From Sceloporus undulatus (Eukaryota > Chordata > Lepidosauria > Squamata > Phrynosomatidae): a DNA stretch of 64,000 nucleotides. The position numbers and the translations under genes are program-made. The notes beneath the pieces are model-generated. The model was not told the DNA's origin. It made no database searches and saw only the letters and a program-made list of their open reading frames with translations. Below are positions 45,401-53,100 of this stretch, piece after piece (position 1 is the first letter of the stretch; the number at the start of each line of letters is the position of its first letter). The stretch covers positions 120,243,273 to 120,307,272 of the forward strand of contig NC_056527.1 in assembly GCF_019175285.1 (NCBI RefSeq). Direction: 5' to 3'.

Positions 45401-47164
45401 CAAGAGAGTGATAGGTTCTTGCACATCATGCAGCAGCACCCAGAGATGATCCAGCAGGTAATGGTGTCTGATGCAGCTCCACCTGCAAAGCGGGAAGGGC
45501 ATCTTCCTAGCACCCAACACAGCGGCTGCAGAGCTGTCTCAGTCCCAGCAGATCATGCCCTTGCTTCTCCTCCTCTCACTCTTGCACACTTGCGCACACC
45601 CTTTCAGTGTCTGCCTGAAGGCAAAGTGGGTCTTGTGCAGAGCATGTGTGCCACTCTTACTCAGGAGGAGTATGATGTTCTGTGTTCTGCCTCCGCAGCC
45701 ACTGCTTACCCCCATAACACACCCAGGCACCCCACTGCCGTATCTGTTTGGGGAAGTTGGCCTGGATGGGTGAGTGTACATTTCTAAGAGAGGCAGTGCA
45801 TTCATAAGCAAGTCATAAAAAGTAGCAGCATCTCACATGATCTTGCTCACTCCTTGCAGATGCTGTCTACTGTGTTGAATATCATCATCTTTGAGGACTG
45901 CCGGAACCAGTGGTCCATGTCCCGGCCTTTGCTTGGCTTGATACTACTCAACGAAAAGGTACAACCCCCCTCAGGCCCAACTGGGCTGGAGTCCTTTAAG
46001 AAAGAGGGCTCTGTCTTTTTCCAGTACACAGTTCTTGGGTGACTGATGGTATCTGCTGCCCTTCTCTTCCTATTCCTCTGCCCCCACCCAGTATTTCTCA
46101 GACCTTAGGAACAGCATTGTGAACAGCCAGCCACCGGAAAAGCAGCAAGCAATGCACCTCTGCTTTGAAAACCTCATGGAAGGCATTGAGCGCAACTTGC
46201 TCACCAAGAATCGCGATAGGTCAGTACCTGTCTTACATGTCACATAAGGTTTGCATAACTCCAACTGGGGGCAAGAGGAGGGCGGAGGTCTCCTCAGAGA
46301 GCACTAGAGGTGCTGGCTTGGGAATATCCAGCGGCAGGGAGGCCTGTCTCCTTCCCTGGAGCTTCTCTTGGAAAACAGCTTCAGTGCAAAACATAACGGC
46401 AGGCTTGCTGAGAGGGCAATTCCAAAATGAGCTGAGCTGTGTAGAATTTCTTAAATCCCCCTCTAAGAAAGTTTGCAACTGGGACTATATGGCTTGAGCT
46501 ATCTCCAAGTGTCCCTTCCCCACACACTGCCATTGAGCCCCGTGGGGCACTATTATGGCTGTTAAAACAATTGGGTCAGAGAGGCAACCCAGCGGGGAGG
46601 ACTGCCCCTGTCCGGCTGTGTTCCTACAGAGAGAAAGGGAACAAGGTTGTGATTCCTCTTCTTTTTCTCTAGTGAATGGTTGTGGAGACATGAGGCAGTC
46701 CCAGCTTCTCTCCGTTCTCCAAGCCATTTTGTGTCGTCTTTTTTTAGATTGTAAGCCTGAGGGCAGGGAAATGTCTAATTAACAAATTGTAAGCCGCTCT
46801 GATAAATGAATATTATTATTATTATTTAACAGCCATAGAAGTGCCCCCCGCCCACTCAGTACAAGGCACTTCTCTAAGGGTGCATCTACCTCTGGGCTGC
46901 CGTTTTTGGGTGTATGGGAATGCTCCATACAGTATGGAGGCAGTATTGAACAGCCTGCCCATCTTGTCATGATGGCATCTGAGGGCAGATGGTAGGCTGT
47001 GCCATAGCCTGGCGGGGGTTTGGTGTGTCCCACAGCCCTTCCTACCTGTTTTGGTTTGCATCCTTTGCAGGTTTACACAGAACCTATCTGCTTTCCGGCG
47101 GGAGGTGAATGACTCTATGAAGAACTCCACTTATGGGGTAAACAGCAACGACATGATGAGCTGA
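12470..47164 (+). CDS. XPO7: XPO7, exportin-7 (28 coding exons, 1,087 aa)
   Basis: Importin-beta-family nuclear transport receptor; a Ran-GTP-dependent carrier of folded cargo through the nuclear pore, prominent in maturing red cells. Exons: 12470-12487, 21662-21808, 22584-22677, 24010-24176, 26057-26122, 28684-28788, 29630-29795, 30044-30117, 30354-30473, 30796-30942, 31757-31929, 32242-32435, 33223-33328, 34604-34739, 35044-35117, 35367-35447, 35905-35968, 38015-38123, 38436-38542, 39146-39234, 39995-40102, 41154-41236, 42120-42334, 43264-43402, 45297-45457, 45860-45958, 46092-46219, 47071-47164. They sum to 3,264 nt, equal to human exportin-7 in length and nearly identical in sequence, from [18 protein letters not shown] to [13 protein letters not shown]. 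An importin-beta N-terminal domain (about residues 30-96) is followed by HEAT-type helices. Introns after exons 16 and 20 are U12-type; the rest are GT-AG. A short overlapping upstream reading frame precedes the start. Confidence 0.98.
14061..14118 (+). repeat. SINE tail with (ACA)n
   Basis: GCGGAAACAACTTGAAGGTA followed by about nine CAA units is the 3' tail of a Sauria-type SINE. The body is missing. Confidence 0.7.
14545..15022 (+). repeat. Unclassified interspersed repeat
   Basis: This contains GGACTCAGGGCAGCTTACAA, then GGCCTCTCCAGAAGGTCTTA, CACTTTGGATTGTGCCCAGA and GAGCGCATTGCAGCAATCCA in order. I recognise that order as a recurring reptile repeat, but I cannot name its class. It directly abuts the CR1 copy that follows. 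Confidence 0.5.
15023..15645 (+). mobile_element. CR1 LINE, 3' end copy
   Basis: A 5'-truncated CR1 holds the last part of the reverse-transcriptase ORF ([20 protein letters not shown], then [19 protein letters not shown]) and ends at TGTGATTCTATGATTC, the usual CR1 3' terminus. It is closely similar over its length to 44,600-45,236. An in-frame stop after PHLE and other changes show it is dead. Confidence 0.9.
16415..16607 (+). repeat. Sauria-type SINE
   Basis: The head is GCCAGTGTGGTTTAGTGGTT, the body CCCTCTGAACAAATCTTGCC and the tail GAAGCGACTTGAAGGCACAC with ACAACAACA. It is complete from head to tail apart from a short internal loss. Confidence 0.85.
17409..17617 (+). repeat. Sauria-type SINE, full length
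   Basis: All parts are in order: GGCGTAGTGGTTTGAAGGCT head, B-box-like GGTTTGATTCT, CTCTGAACAAATCTTGCTAA body, GTTGGAAACGACTTGAGGGC tail and ACAACA end. Confidence 0.85.
20145..20310. repeat. AT-rich interspersed repeat
   Basis: A TTAG run is followed by TATATCCCACTTTCTCTCAG and then AT-rich sequence ending in ACATTAAAACCATTTAAAAC. It belongs to the family described at 3,505-3,725. Confidence 0.55.
20852..21180 (-). mobile_element. CR1 LINE 3' end, older copy
   Basis: Read on the minus strand it matches the C-terminal part of the CR1 ORF and 3' UTR. Examples on the plus strand are GACCTCCAAAGAGGGAGAGT, AGGCAGACCATTCCACTGTC and CATTGCTCCATAGCCTAGTC. It is more diverged than the 15-kb and 44-kb copies. 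Confidence 0.8.
22523..22566. repeat. (TTTA)/(TCTA)n microsatellite at an XPO7 acceptor
   Basis: Four or more TTTA units run into six TCTA-type units. The block ends about 17 nt before the AG of the exon 3 acceptor (22,582-22,583), where the branch site and polypyrimidine tract should be. Confidence 0.9.
22877..23039 (-). repeat. Sauria-type SINE, tail-truncated
   Basis: On the minus strand this has the tRNA-like head and CCAGAGTCATAGCCCAACAC region, then the body. The ACA tail is missing. Confidence 0.75.
24955..25140 (-). mobile_element. Old CR1-like 3' fragment
   Basis: The text CTAGAACAGCAGAGAAAC and AATATTTGAAGCCATTGTAT resembles the CR1 region encoding the SAAPETR and FKYLK stretch, in reverse. 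Divergence is high. Confidence 0.45.
27228..28020 (-). mobile_element. Penelope-like retroelement fragment
   Basis: The minus strand encodes [20 protein letters not shown] followed by [15 protein letters not shown]. This resembles the C-terminal GIY-YIG endonuclease region of Penelope-like elements as known from squamates. The end text TTCTTCCTGACGTTTTGC with CATCTGTGGCTGGC recurs at 62,385. It is a broken fragment. Confidence 0.55.
28838..28905 (+). mobile_element. CR1 3'-terminal scrap
   Basis: GTTGGGCTGAATGGCTCTTG and AACTCTAGGATTTTATGA follow the usual end of CR1 (ggactggatggcc ... attctatga). Confidence 0.5.
31285..31385. repeat. Unclassified reptile repeat fragment
   Basis: CTTGTGGCACCTGAAAGACT followed about 50 nt on by ACAAAAGATTTATGCCAATA resembles a dispersed reptile repeat (element end with GGCACCTTAAAGACTAAC and a 'manipulated' AAGCTTATGC motif). 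Related fragments occur at about 25,160-25,262 and 41,474-41,575. Confidence 0.4.
33662..33880 (+). repeat. 5S rRNA-derived SINE with Sauria-type tail
   Basis: The head AGATCCCATCTGATCTTGGA then TGCTAAGCAGGGTCAG copies the 5S rRNA internal promoter region, and GATTAGTGTTTGGAGG follows as in 5S rRNA. The 3' half (AAGAAAACACTATGACATTC, then GGGGACTTGAAGGCAAATAC) is the tail of the tRNA-headed Sauria SINE. It is a chimeric SINE and not a 5S gene. It lies in XPO7 intron 13. Confidence 0.75.
35448..35904 (+). other. U12-type AT-AC intron (XPO7 intron 16)
   Basis: Exon 16 ends ...ATTGG and the intron opens ATATCCTTTT, an exact U12 5' splice site. Near the 3' end is a perfect U12 branch site, TTCCTTAAC (35,885-35,893), about 11 nt before the terminal AC at 35,903-35,904. 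Joining GG to CTACAGCAGC restores Gly-Tyr-Ser-Ser, as in human exportin-7. No GT-AG alternative keeps this reading. Confidence 0.93.
36464..36585. repeat. AT-rich interspersed repeat, cut by gap
   Basis: TTTATTTATATACCGCCATT and GGCGGTTTACAAAACAAAAT mark a member of the AT-rich repeat family. It runs into an assembly gap. Confidence 0.55.
36586..36685. other. Assembly gap of 100 N
   Basis: Exactly 100 N, the conventional length for a gap of unknown size, placed against the first unit of a tandem repeat in XPO7 intron 17. Confidence 1.
36686..37066. repeat. 88-bp minisatellite, 4.3 units
   Basis: Units start at 36,686, 36,774, 36,862 and 36,950, each 88 bp, with a partial fifth at 37,038. 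Each opens TCTCCCTCAGAGGCCGAACG and includes GGAGCCTCTTTCTTC and GCCCCTGATGG. Units differ at only a few positions, so the array is recent. The first unit abuts the gap. Confidence 0.97.
37503..37512. other. Short run of 10 N
   Basis: Ten N in AT-rich, TAGTAA-rich sequence; a small unresolved spot in XPO7 intron 17. Confidence 1.
38992..39100 (-). repeat. Sauria-type SINE, 3' part
   Basis: GTGCCTTCAAATAGTTTCCA, GCTTATGGTGATCCTAAGG and CTTCAGAGGGGGTTTGCCTT are the tail and body in reverse orientation. The head is missing. It ends about 45 nt before XPO7 exon 20. Confidence 0.7.
39235..39994 (+). other. U12-type GT-AG intron (XPO7 intron 20)
   Basis: The donor is GTATCCTTAA, a U12 5' splice site with the invariant RTATCCTT core. 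A U12-like branch element TCCTTAG lies at 39,974-39,980, about 15 nt from the terminal AG at 39,993-39,994. Splicing AT to CTACCCTTCC gives Trp-Ile-Tyr-Pro-Ser-Tyr, as in human. The branch site departs from TCCTTAAC at one base. Confidence 0.85.
43870..45236 (+). mobile_element. CR1 LINE, 5'-truncated, RT nearly intact
   Basis: Plus-strand CR1 in XPO7 intron 24. The first frame encodes the reverse transcriptase: [31 protein letters not shown], then [20 protein letters not shown] and the catalytic FADDTKL. A one-base loss near 44,626, where the sister copy at 15,050 has one more G, shifts the rest into the next frame. That part runs from about 44,645 to 45,145 and encodes the thumb and C-terminal region. 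The end is ATTCTATGGTTCT, typical of CR1. It lacks ORF1 and the endonuclease, so it is a truncated insertion, and it looks relatively young. Confidence 0.93.
46740..46826. repeat. Interspersed repeat end with (ATT)n
   Basis: GATTGTAAGCCTGAGGGCAG, then ATTGTAAGCCGCTCTGATAA and a short ATT run. This is the reverse-strand end of the AT-rich interspersed repeat family. Confidence 0.55.
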
Positions 47165-48465
47165 CATCTTGTGCGAAGCCTCTCTCTGGCCGCCGGCCGG
47201 GGAGGTTAACTTTTCCGATGGAAAGACAAAAGGGCATTTGTGATCCCTGCTGGTCCCTGGGGCTAGGCTGCAAGTGGAGGAGTTGTTGTTGTTGTTTGCG
47301 GGTGGACAGAGTTCACCGGGGCAGGGGCTTTTTTCCTGGGGGAGAGTGGCAGCAGACCGGCCCTCCCTGTGTGAATGTCAGAGAGGAACCCTGTGCCCTG
47401 CCACAGCCTGCCTTGTATAAACATGTACATTTTTTCATAACATTTTGAACAAGGTTTATATTGACTCAAGTTTAAAAAAAAAGGTGTGACTGAAATTTTT
47501 ACAGAGTTTAGTGCAGCAATGCTGGCGTGAGGATGGTGTGTGAGTGCGGACGCTGCGTCTCCTGGCCGCCTGCCGCTGTGCTTCCCGTCAGGGCTGTGTG
47601 AAAGTGCAGAGTTATATTTAGTGACAGGTGTAGAGCGAGCGGCACAAGAAGTGTAAAGTTCCAAATGTATATTTTTCTTATACATCCCCTTTTAACGTGT
47701 ACCATCCTGCCCCGACCTTCCCGCTTGTTAGGAACTCAAAGCCATGCCATGCTCCATGTCGTCCCATGAGTTTGTGTCCCCCTGCCGTCTGCCGCCACAC
47801 GCTTTCTAAGCCTGGTCTCAAAGGTCCAATCGTAGAAAGCCTGAGCCGGACATCGTCACCTGTCTGTCCCTCTCCCTTCTTTGCACATTGCACCAGACCT
47901 CCCCTTCCCCTACAAACCCTCCTTATCTCCCAGCTACTGGGAAACAGGCGGAGAAGCTGCTGCTTGACCGAGAGGCCGCAACAGCATTTCTCCTACCCAA
48001 GAAACCATCTGCCCCATGAACAGCCCTGTCTTGCATTGCCTGCCCATAGATTTCCCAAGCACCCACACACACACACCCCAGTAGTCAGAGGGGACAGGAG
48101 CCTTGACCCATTGTGCAGCTCAGCCCCAACACACACACACACCCAATGCTGCAGCAACCACTTTGGGTATTTAAATTCACTTGGAGCAAATGATGGGGAT
48201 GGGGAGAACCCGTTTGCCTTGACCCTTCCCCGTCTTCCTTGCTGCTAGTTCTGTGCACCCCTTTCTTCCCGGCTCTAAGCGGTCTTGGTTTCTATTCCCA
48301 GATTGCACCTCCTGTTATTGGGGTTCCCCCCCTCCCTCCCTTTCCTTTGGCGATTGTATGTTGGGTCCTTTTTGCGTGAGCAGATTGCTGGATGACTTGT
48401 AAGGGTGTTTGCTGCATACAGTGTAAGCATTGTGGCTGCAAATAAACTTCAGTGGTTTCTACTGA
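47165..48465 (+). other. XPO7 3' UTR with poly(A) signal
   Basis: About 1.3 kb lies between the XPO7 stop and a canonical AATAAA at 48,441-48,446. A GT-rich stretch (GAGCTGTGTG) just after it could be the downstream element. The UTR has two short CA runs near 48,065 and 48,128. No earlier AATAAA is visible. Confidence 0.8.
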
Positions 48466-48469
48466 GCTG

Positions 48470-49783
48470 TGTGAAACCGGGCCGGATCGTTACTCTTGTG
48501 TGATGTAAGCGGCGACGTTTGGGGAGACAAGAAAACTGAGACCGGAGAGTGCCAGGCGGAAAAGGTGACTTCAAGCCAGTCCTGCAAAGGAGTAGGAAGG
48601 CTGAGGGAAATTGGGCTCCTTTAACAGGAAAAGTGGCCATGTCAGTGGCTTTGCATCCTTTTCCACACACACTTGACAAGGCAAAAGGCAAGGGCAGTGG
48701 AGGGCATCCGTCCAGCTATGGGTCACTTTCCTTCTCACTATGGCAAAGCCAGTCTGCTGAACAGAGCTGACCAGTGGCTGTGCGTAAAGGGTATGCCACA
48801 TGCAGGCCAGAGCAAGCGTGAGGCTCAGGAGAAGTGGAGGTGGTCAGTGCAGAGGGGCAACACTCCCTTTGAGAGATGGTTTTGGGGGGGATGCATCATA
48901 GGCAGTTGTTTTGGACCAGGGCCATATGAGAAAGAGAGAGATGGCCGTCTCTTAATATTCAGCCACCTCTTACTCTTGTCTCATCTGCATGTCCTTTATT
49001 TGGACAGTGCGGTTAACCAAGCTTGGAAAGTTCCTTTAAAAAAGTAATACTTGCACGGCCCAGAAAGCTAAAGTGGGTGGTTACTTACAGTTGCAAAAAT
49101 TAAACAACAGGCATTTATTGGTTCCAGCAATTGCAGTTCAGACTTACAAGTCTGTGCACAATAATTCTGAATTCTGTGCCTGTTTATTTAACAGGCAGTC
49201 CAGTAAAATGCTGGACTTGCATCTTGGTACCACCCACTTAGACTTGGAAGGACGTCACCTCAAGGATGTCCTGGTATGCCTGTGCAACCTGAGCCTCAGG
49301 AGCCCTCTTTGCATGGCATTTGGCGACCAGTGGCTCTGGCACCAGTCTGGCTCATTTCTTTATGGCTTTTGAGGGGGCTGCTTGACCCTAACGGCACCCA
49401 CAGTGAGCATGGCCATTTGCACTGGAAGAAGCAGCAAGCATCCCGTGGCTTTTAAGCAGGCAGTTCTGCTCCTCTGTGTGTCACTGAAAAGGGTTACAAA
49501 AACCAGGGTTCTTATTTATTAGTTTTAATGTGTGCTGGCAGAGAGAGAATTCAGGCTCCAGAAGTTATAGCATCCCATGGATAGTGGTGAGCCTGCAGAT
49601 ATATCACCCATTACATCCACAGCAGCGTGGATTGTTTCGGCATCTGAATCAGGATTCCAGCAGGAGCTGTGTTTTTGCATTTGGCAACAGGAAACAAGGA
49701 GAGTCCTTGCTCAGCTGGAGCACGATTAAGGGCCCTTTGCCCTCAAACACATTTTGCCTTCCTGCCAAGGCAGGCAGCCTCCC
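48470..49783. other. Tail-to-tail spacer between XPO7 and PBDC1
   Basis: No coding exon. It holds the PBDC1 3' UTR (minus strand). Candidate PBDC1 poly(A) signals, TTTATT on the plus strand, are at 49,515-49,520, 49,124-49,129 and 48,995-49,000. The first, 264 nt past the stop, is the simplest choice. Confidence 0.65.
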
Positions 49784-51133
49784 TCATGTGGAGTTCACCT
49801 CTGCTGTGCCCAGGCTGGCGTTCCTGACGCTGTTATAAACCACGCTGTTGCAGCCCTCCCGGTTGCGGGCAATTTCAATGGCAAAGAACTGGATCCTGGT
49901 GGCTGCAAAGAGACCATGCAAACCCCCCCATCAGCCCCTCAAAGCCCAAAAACCGACTCAGGGAGAGCAAAGGCTCCTTGTTCATCAGTGCCTCCAAGAG
50001 GGTCCCCTGTTTGTTACCCATTGGGGCCAAAGACAGATGAATCCCAAAGTGCCTTGTCCTTGCCCCAGAAGCCCCTGGCCGCAGTGGTGGACAGATGCTG
50101 CCCATGAAGAGAAGGCGCCAAGGCCTCTTACCAAAGATGGTGTTCTCCTCAGTGTACTCCTTGCTGCAGTCCAGCCGGAGGAGCGTGCCGTAGTTGAAGT
50201 CCTCCACCTGCCCTTCGAACTGCAGGCAGAAGGGCCGCCATTTCTACAAGAGGCAGAGAGGAGGGCATTGCTTCCCGTCCCAGAAGGAGGAGGGAGGGAG
50301 GGAAGGGCCCTGGGCCCCTTGGCCTCTGCCCACACCAACCTCTTTGGCCGGCTCCGACTTGAGCTCCTCTTGGTCAAGCAGGTCGACCCGCAGCTCCTGA
50401 AAGGCCTTCCTGAACTCGGCGTAGATCCGGTCGTCGGCTTTGGTCAGTTTGAGGAACTTGGGGTCAACGGAGGAGATGAGCTGAAGGAGAGGCGGAAGGA
50501 GGGCGCTTGGATGGCCAGAGCCTTCTTCCCTGGTTCTGAAGGAGGAGGAGGAGGAGGAGGCCATCCCCAGCAGGAGCAAGGAAGGGGAACGGGGTCCTCC
50601 CCCAAAGGAGTCGGGGGTCTCTGTGCCCAAGGGCCCTTCCATCCCCCCCCCCCACACCCACAGACACAGACACGCCCCCCGAAAGGGGGGAGACTCACGT
50701 TGAAGTAGACCTGGGCGTGCTGGAAGGCCCTGGCGGCCCAGGCCAGCTCCACGGTGGGCTGCGGAGGGAGAGAGAAGGGCGCCTGGGTATCTCTACACAC
50801 AGAGACAGGCCTCCCTCCCTTTGGGCAGCCAGCCGTCATGCTTCCCGGTTTGATCTCCCGCTTCAAGGCAAAGCCCCGCCGCCCAGAGGCCCCGGGAGGC
50901 TCCCGGCCAGCCCCCACCCGAGGCTCCCCAGACTCACGTCGTTCCCGAAGGCCTCTGGCGGCAGGGAGAGCGCGCCGGCGGCGGCGGCCTGGGCTTGTCG
51001 GGGTCCCTGGAGGGAGAGAGAGCGGGGTGAGGCGCGGGGCCTGGAGGGGCTCCCGGGGAGGCCCCAGTTCCGGCTGACTCACCAGCGGCGCCGCGGAAGC
51101 GCCGAGCACTCCGTCTCCCATGGGCGCCGCCAT
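49784..51133 (-). CDS. PBDC1: PBDC1, polysaccharide biosynthesis domain-containing 1 (6 coding exons)
   Basis: Small conserved protein of the cytosol. The yeast relative Ypl225w is reported as a dedicated co-translational chaperone of elongation factor eEF1A; the family name is historical. Coding exons, 5' to 3': 51133-51083, 51006-50938, 50758-50699, 50480-50340, 50243-50132, 49902-49784, total 552 nt, 183 aa. Matches to human include ALSLPPEAFGND, TVELAWAARAFQHAQVYFN, LISSVDPKFLKLTKADDRIY, LDQEELKSEPAKEKWRPFC, EDFNYGTLLRLDCSKEYTEE and RIQFFAIEIARNREG. The long acidic tail of the mammalian protein (233 aa) is absent; the protein ends ...SLGTAEVNST. The exon 4 donor is weak (GAG|GTTGGT); the others are standard. 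Six introns-and-exons in proper order exclude a retrocopy. The start ATG sits in a YY1-like AAGATGGCGGC. Confidence 0.95.
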
Positions 51134-51266
51134 CTTGCCGGCCCTCAGGGCGCATGCGCCGACACAGCCGCCGCCGAAGCCCCGCCCACTGGACCAGGCG
51201 GAGGACCAATCAGGGGGAAGGGCGGGGCGGGCGGGGCGCAGCGAGGGAGCGCGGAGCCCGAGGAGG
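51134..51266. promoter_or_regulatory. PBDC1 CpG-island promoter, possibly bidirectional
   Basis: No TATA box. A perfect NRF1 palindrome GCGCATGCGC lies at 51,150-51,159, a CCAAT box at 51,206-51,210 and tandem GC boxes (GGGCGGGGCGGGCGGGGCG) at about 51,220-51,239. PBDC1 reads left from 51,133. To the right, an ATG at 51,267 opens a short frame ending at a good donor (GCAG|GTGAGG at 51,318), so a transcript in that direction is possible. Confidence 0.6.
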
Positions 51267-51318
51267 ATGAAGACGACGAGGCTGAAGGAGGCCTTGGCAG
51301 CAGCAGCAGCGCAGGCAG
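51267..51318 (+). other. Candidate first exon of a rightward transcript
   Basis: ATG, then codons for MKTTRLKEALAAAAAQA, then a donor-like GTGAGG. A second exon-like segment at 57,579-57,635 has a good acceptor (CTCTTTTGCAG) and donor (CAG|GTATGT), but joining the two in the phase left by the first quickly reaches a stop. I recognise neither peptide. A noncoding transcript, an unrelated gene or chance are all possible. Confidence 0.2.
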
Positions 51319-52840
51319 GTGAGGCGCCTGACGGGGCCGAGGGAGGGAGACAGGGGCCTCTGGCTCCTCGGCCGGGAGGAAAGGGCAGCTGGAAAGGCCA
51401 AGGCCCTCATCCCCAGTGGAGGCCAAGGGAGGGAAGACTCCGGGCGCCTTCGTCCCGAAGACGGCCGAGAGGGAGGCTCCCGCCCGATGGGCTGGAGGAG
51501 TGGAGGAGGAGGAGGAGGAGGGAGGAGGAGGCCCTCTTGGGCCCGAGGGGGCTCCTTGGGGGCTGGGGCCCCCTCGCTCTCCCAGGGAGGGCCTGCCTGC
51601 CTTCCCTCCTCCCTTCGGGGCAGGGCAGCAGGGCGAGGGAGGCAGGGAAGGGCCCTGTCCCCGGTCTTTTTTTTGGGGGGGGGTCTGTTTCTGCCCAGGA
51701 TCAGAGCCCCCGAGGACGGAGGGGAGGAGGCCCTGGGAAGAGCAGCCCCTTGGGCTCCTTCCTTTGGGAGGGAAGGATCGTTGGTGGTGAGGAGGAGGAG
51801 GAGGATGAGGAGGGCGGTGGTCGGTCGGCGGAAAGCCCGGCCCTCCGGACCCTGGGAGCCCAGCTGCGGTCCCTGCAGGCGGAGCAGGCGGAGGAGGCCC
51901 CTCGGAGGCAGGGAAGGGGCGGGGGGCCCGGGCTTGGCCTCCCTTTCTGGGGCTCTCCAGCCGGGAGAGCAGCCCCTCCCCTTCCGACGCCGAAAGAGAG
52001 AGAAGGGGTCCCGGAAGAGGGCAGCCGAGGGCGGGGGAGCCCCTCCATCCTTTCCTCCTTCCTTCCTTCATCTCTCCATCCCTCCTTCTTTCCCCACCCT
52101 CCCTCCTTCCTTCGGTCCGTTGCCCCGGGAGACGCGGAGGGAGGGGGGAGGCTGGGCGCGCGGCGTGGTGGGAAGAATCATCGAATAGAATGCTCCGCCG
52201 GGGAAGGTAGGCCAGGGCGAGCGGGGGCCCGGCTGCCTGGAGGACCCAGGCCCCTTCCTTGCTTGGCCCGATGGCTCTGGAGGGCCCTCCCTTGGGATGA
52301 ACGCTCCGGGGCAGCTCGGGCCATCGGGGCCTCCCCGCCTTTACCCCTTCTTCTCCCCGGGCCTCGCCTCGGCGGCTCTCTTGCCGGAGCTGCACCTGCC
52401 GCCCGCCCGGCTGCCAAGCCCTCCTTGCCGGGGGCCCTCCGGAGGGCAGGAGGGGCGGCCGGGGGAAGGGTCCCTTGGCCGTCTCACAGCCCCGGGAGGC
52501 CAGGCCAGGAGAAGGGGCTGCCAGCCAGCCAAGCGGCTCTCCAGGGCCTCTGCCTTCCTTCCTTCCTTCGGCCAGGCTCTGCACCGGCCATTCCCTCCAG
52601 AAGGGAGGCAGCTCCCAGCGCCCCGGACCCAGGCAGAGCCAAGAGTGCTGGGAGGCACGCATTGGGGGGGGGGCAGCGGGGGCCAGAGGAAGGGCGGCTG
52701 AAGGAACAGCTGCAGAGAGAGTCAGCCCTCGGGAAGCCTCCCATCTGAATGCTGACCCAGGTTGGCCCCGCTTAGCTCCCCAGCAGAGAGCTGGGGCCTT
52801 GGAGATGGGGATAGGGCTCTGCAGGTCCGCCTTCTAGTCA
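51319..52840. other. GC-rich island with no recognised gene
   Basis: Very GC-rich sequence with GA-rich triplet runs and long open frames on both strands. The frames overlap each other, contain Gly/Arg/Pro/Ser-rich low-complexity peptide and match nothing I know, which is expected when stops are rare by composition. It is the shoulder of the PBDC1 CpG island. Confidence 0.6.
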
Positions 52841-52869
52841 CTCGTCCATGAGTTCTGGGGGTCGCAGTG

Positions 52870-53100
52870 GGCCCTTGGTGGCCTTGGCTGGGGTTTGGTT
52901 CCAGGACCCCCAGGGATCCCAAAGTATCTCTGGATGCTCAGGCCCCATTATGTACAATGGGGTAGTACGACTACTACTACTACTACTACTACTACAACGG
53001 ACCCTTGGTGGCCTTGGCTGGGGTTTGGTTCCAGGACACACACAGGGCTCCCAAAAGATCCCTGGAGGCTCCAGTCCCATTAAACACAATGCTGGCAGAG
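52870..53100. repeat. Tandem duplication around (CTA)n, Tigger-like
   Basis: Two copies of about 100 bp (52,870-52,968 and 52,999-53,099) share CCTTGGTGGCCTTGGCTGGG, TTTGGTTCCAGGAC and CCATTA...CAATG. A CTA triplet run separates them. The wording (ggttccaggacccc, ggatgctcaggccccattat, acaatggggtagta) resembles Tc1/mariner Tigger-type transposon ends. The class assignment is a guess. Confidence 0.5.

Noticed and set aside
49784-51133. PBDC1 as a processed retrocopy moved from elsewhere
   Set aside because: Five introns with proper splice sites are present, so it is a normal gene.
51120-52748. Long open frames of over 500 codons on both strands
   Set aside because: They overlap each other, are Gly/Arg/Pro-rich, match no known protein and lie in a CpG island where stop codons are rare. 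Composition explains them.
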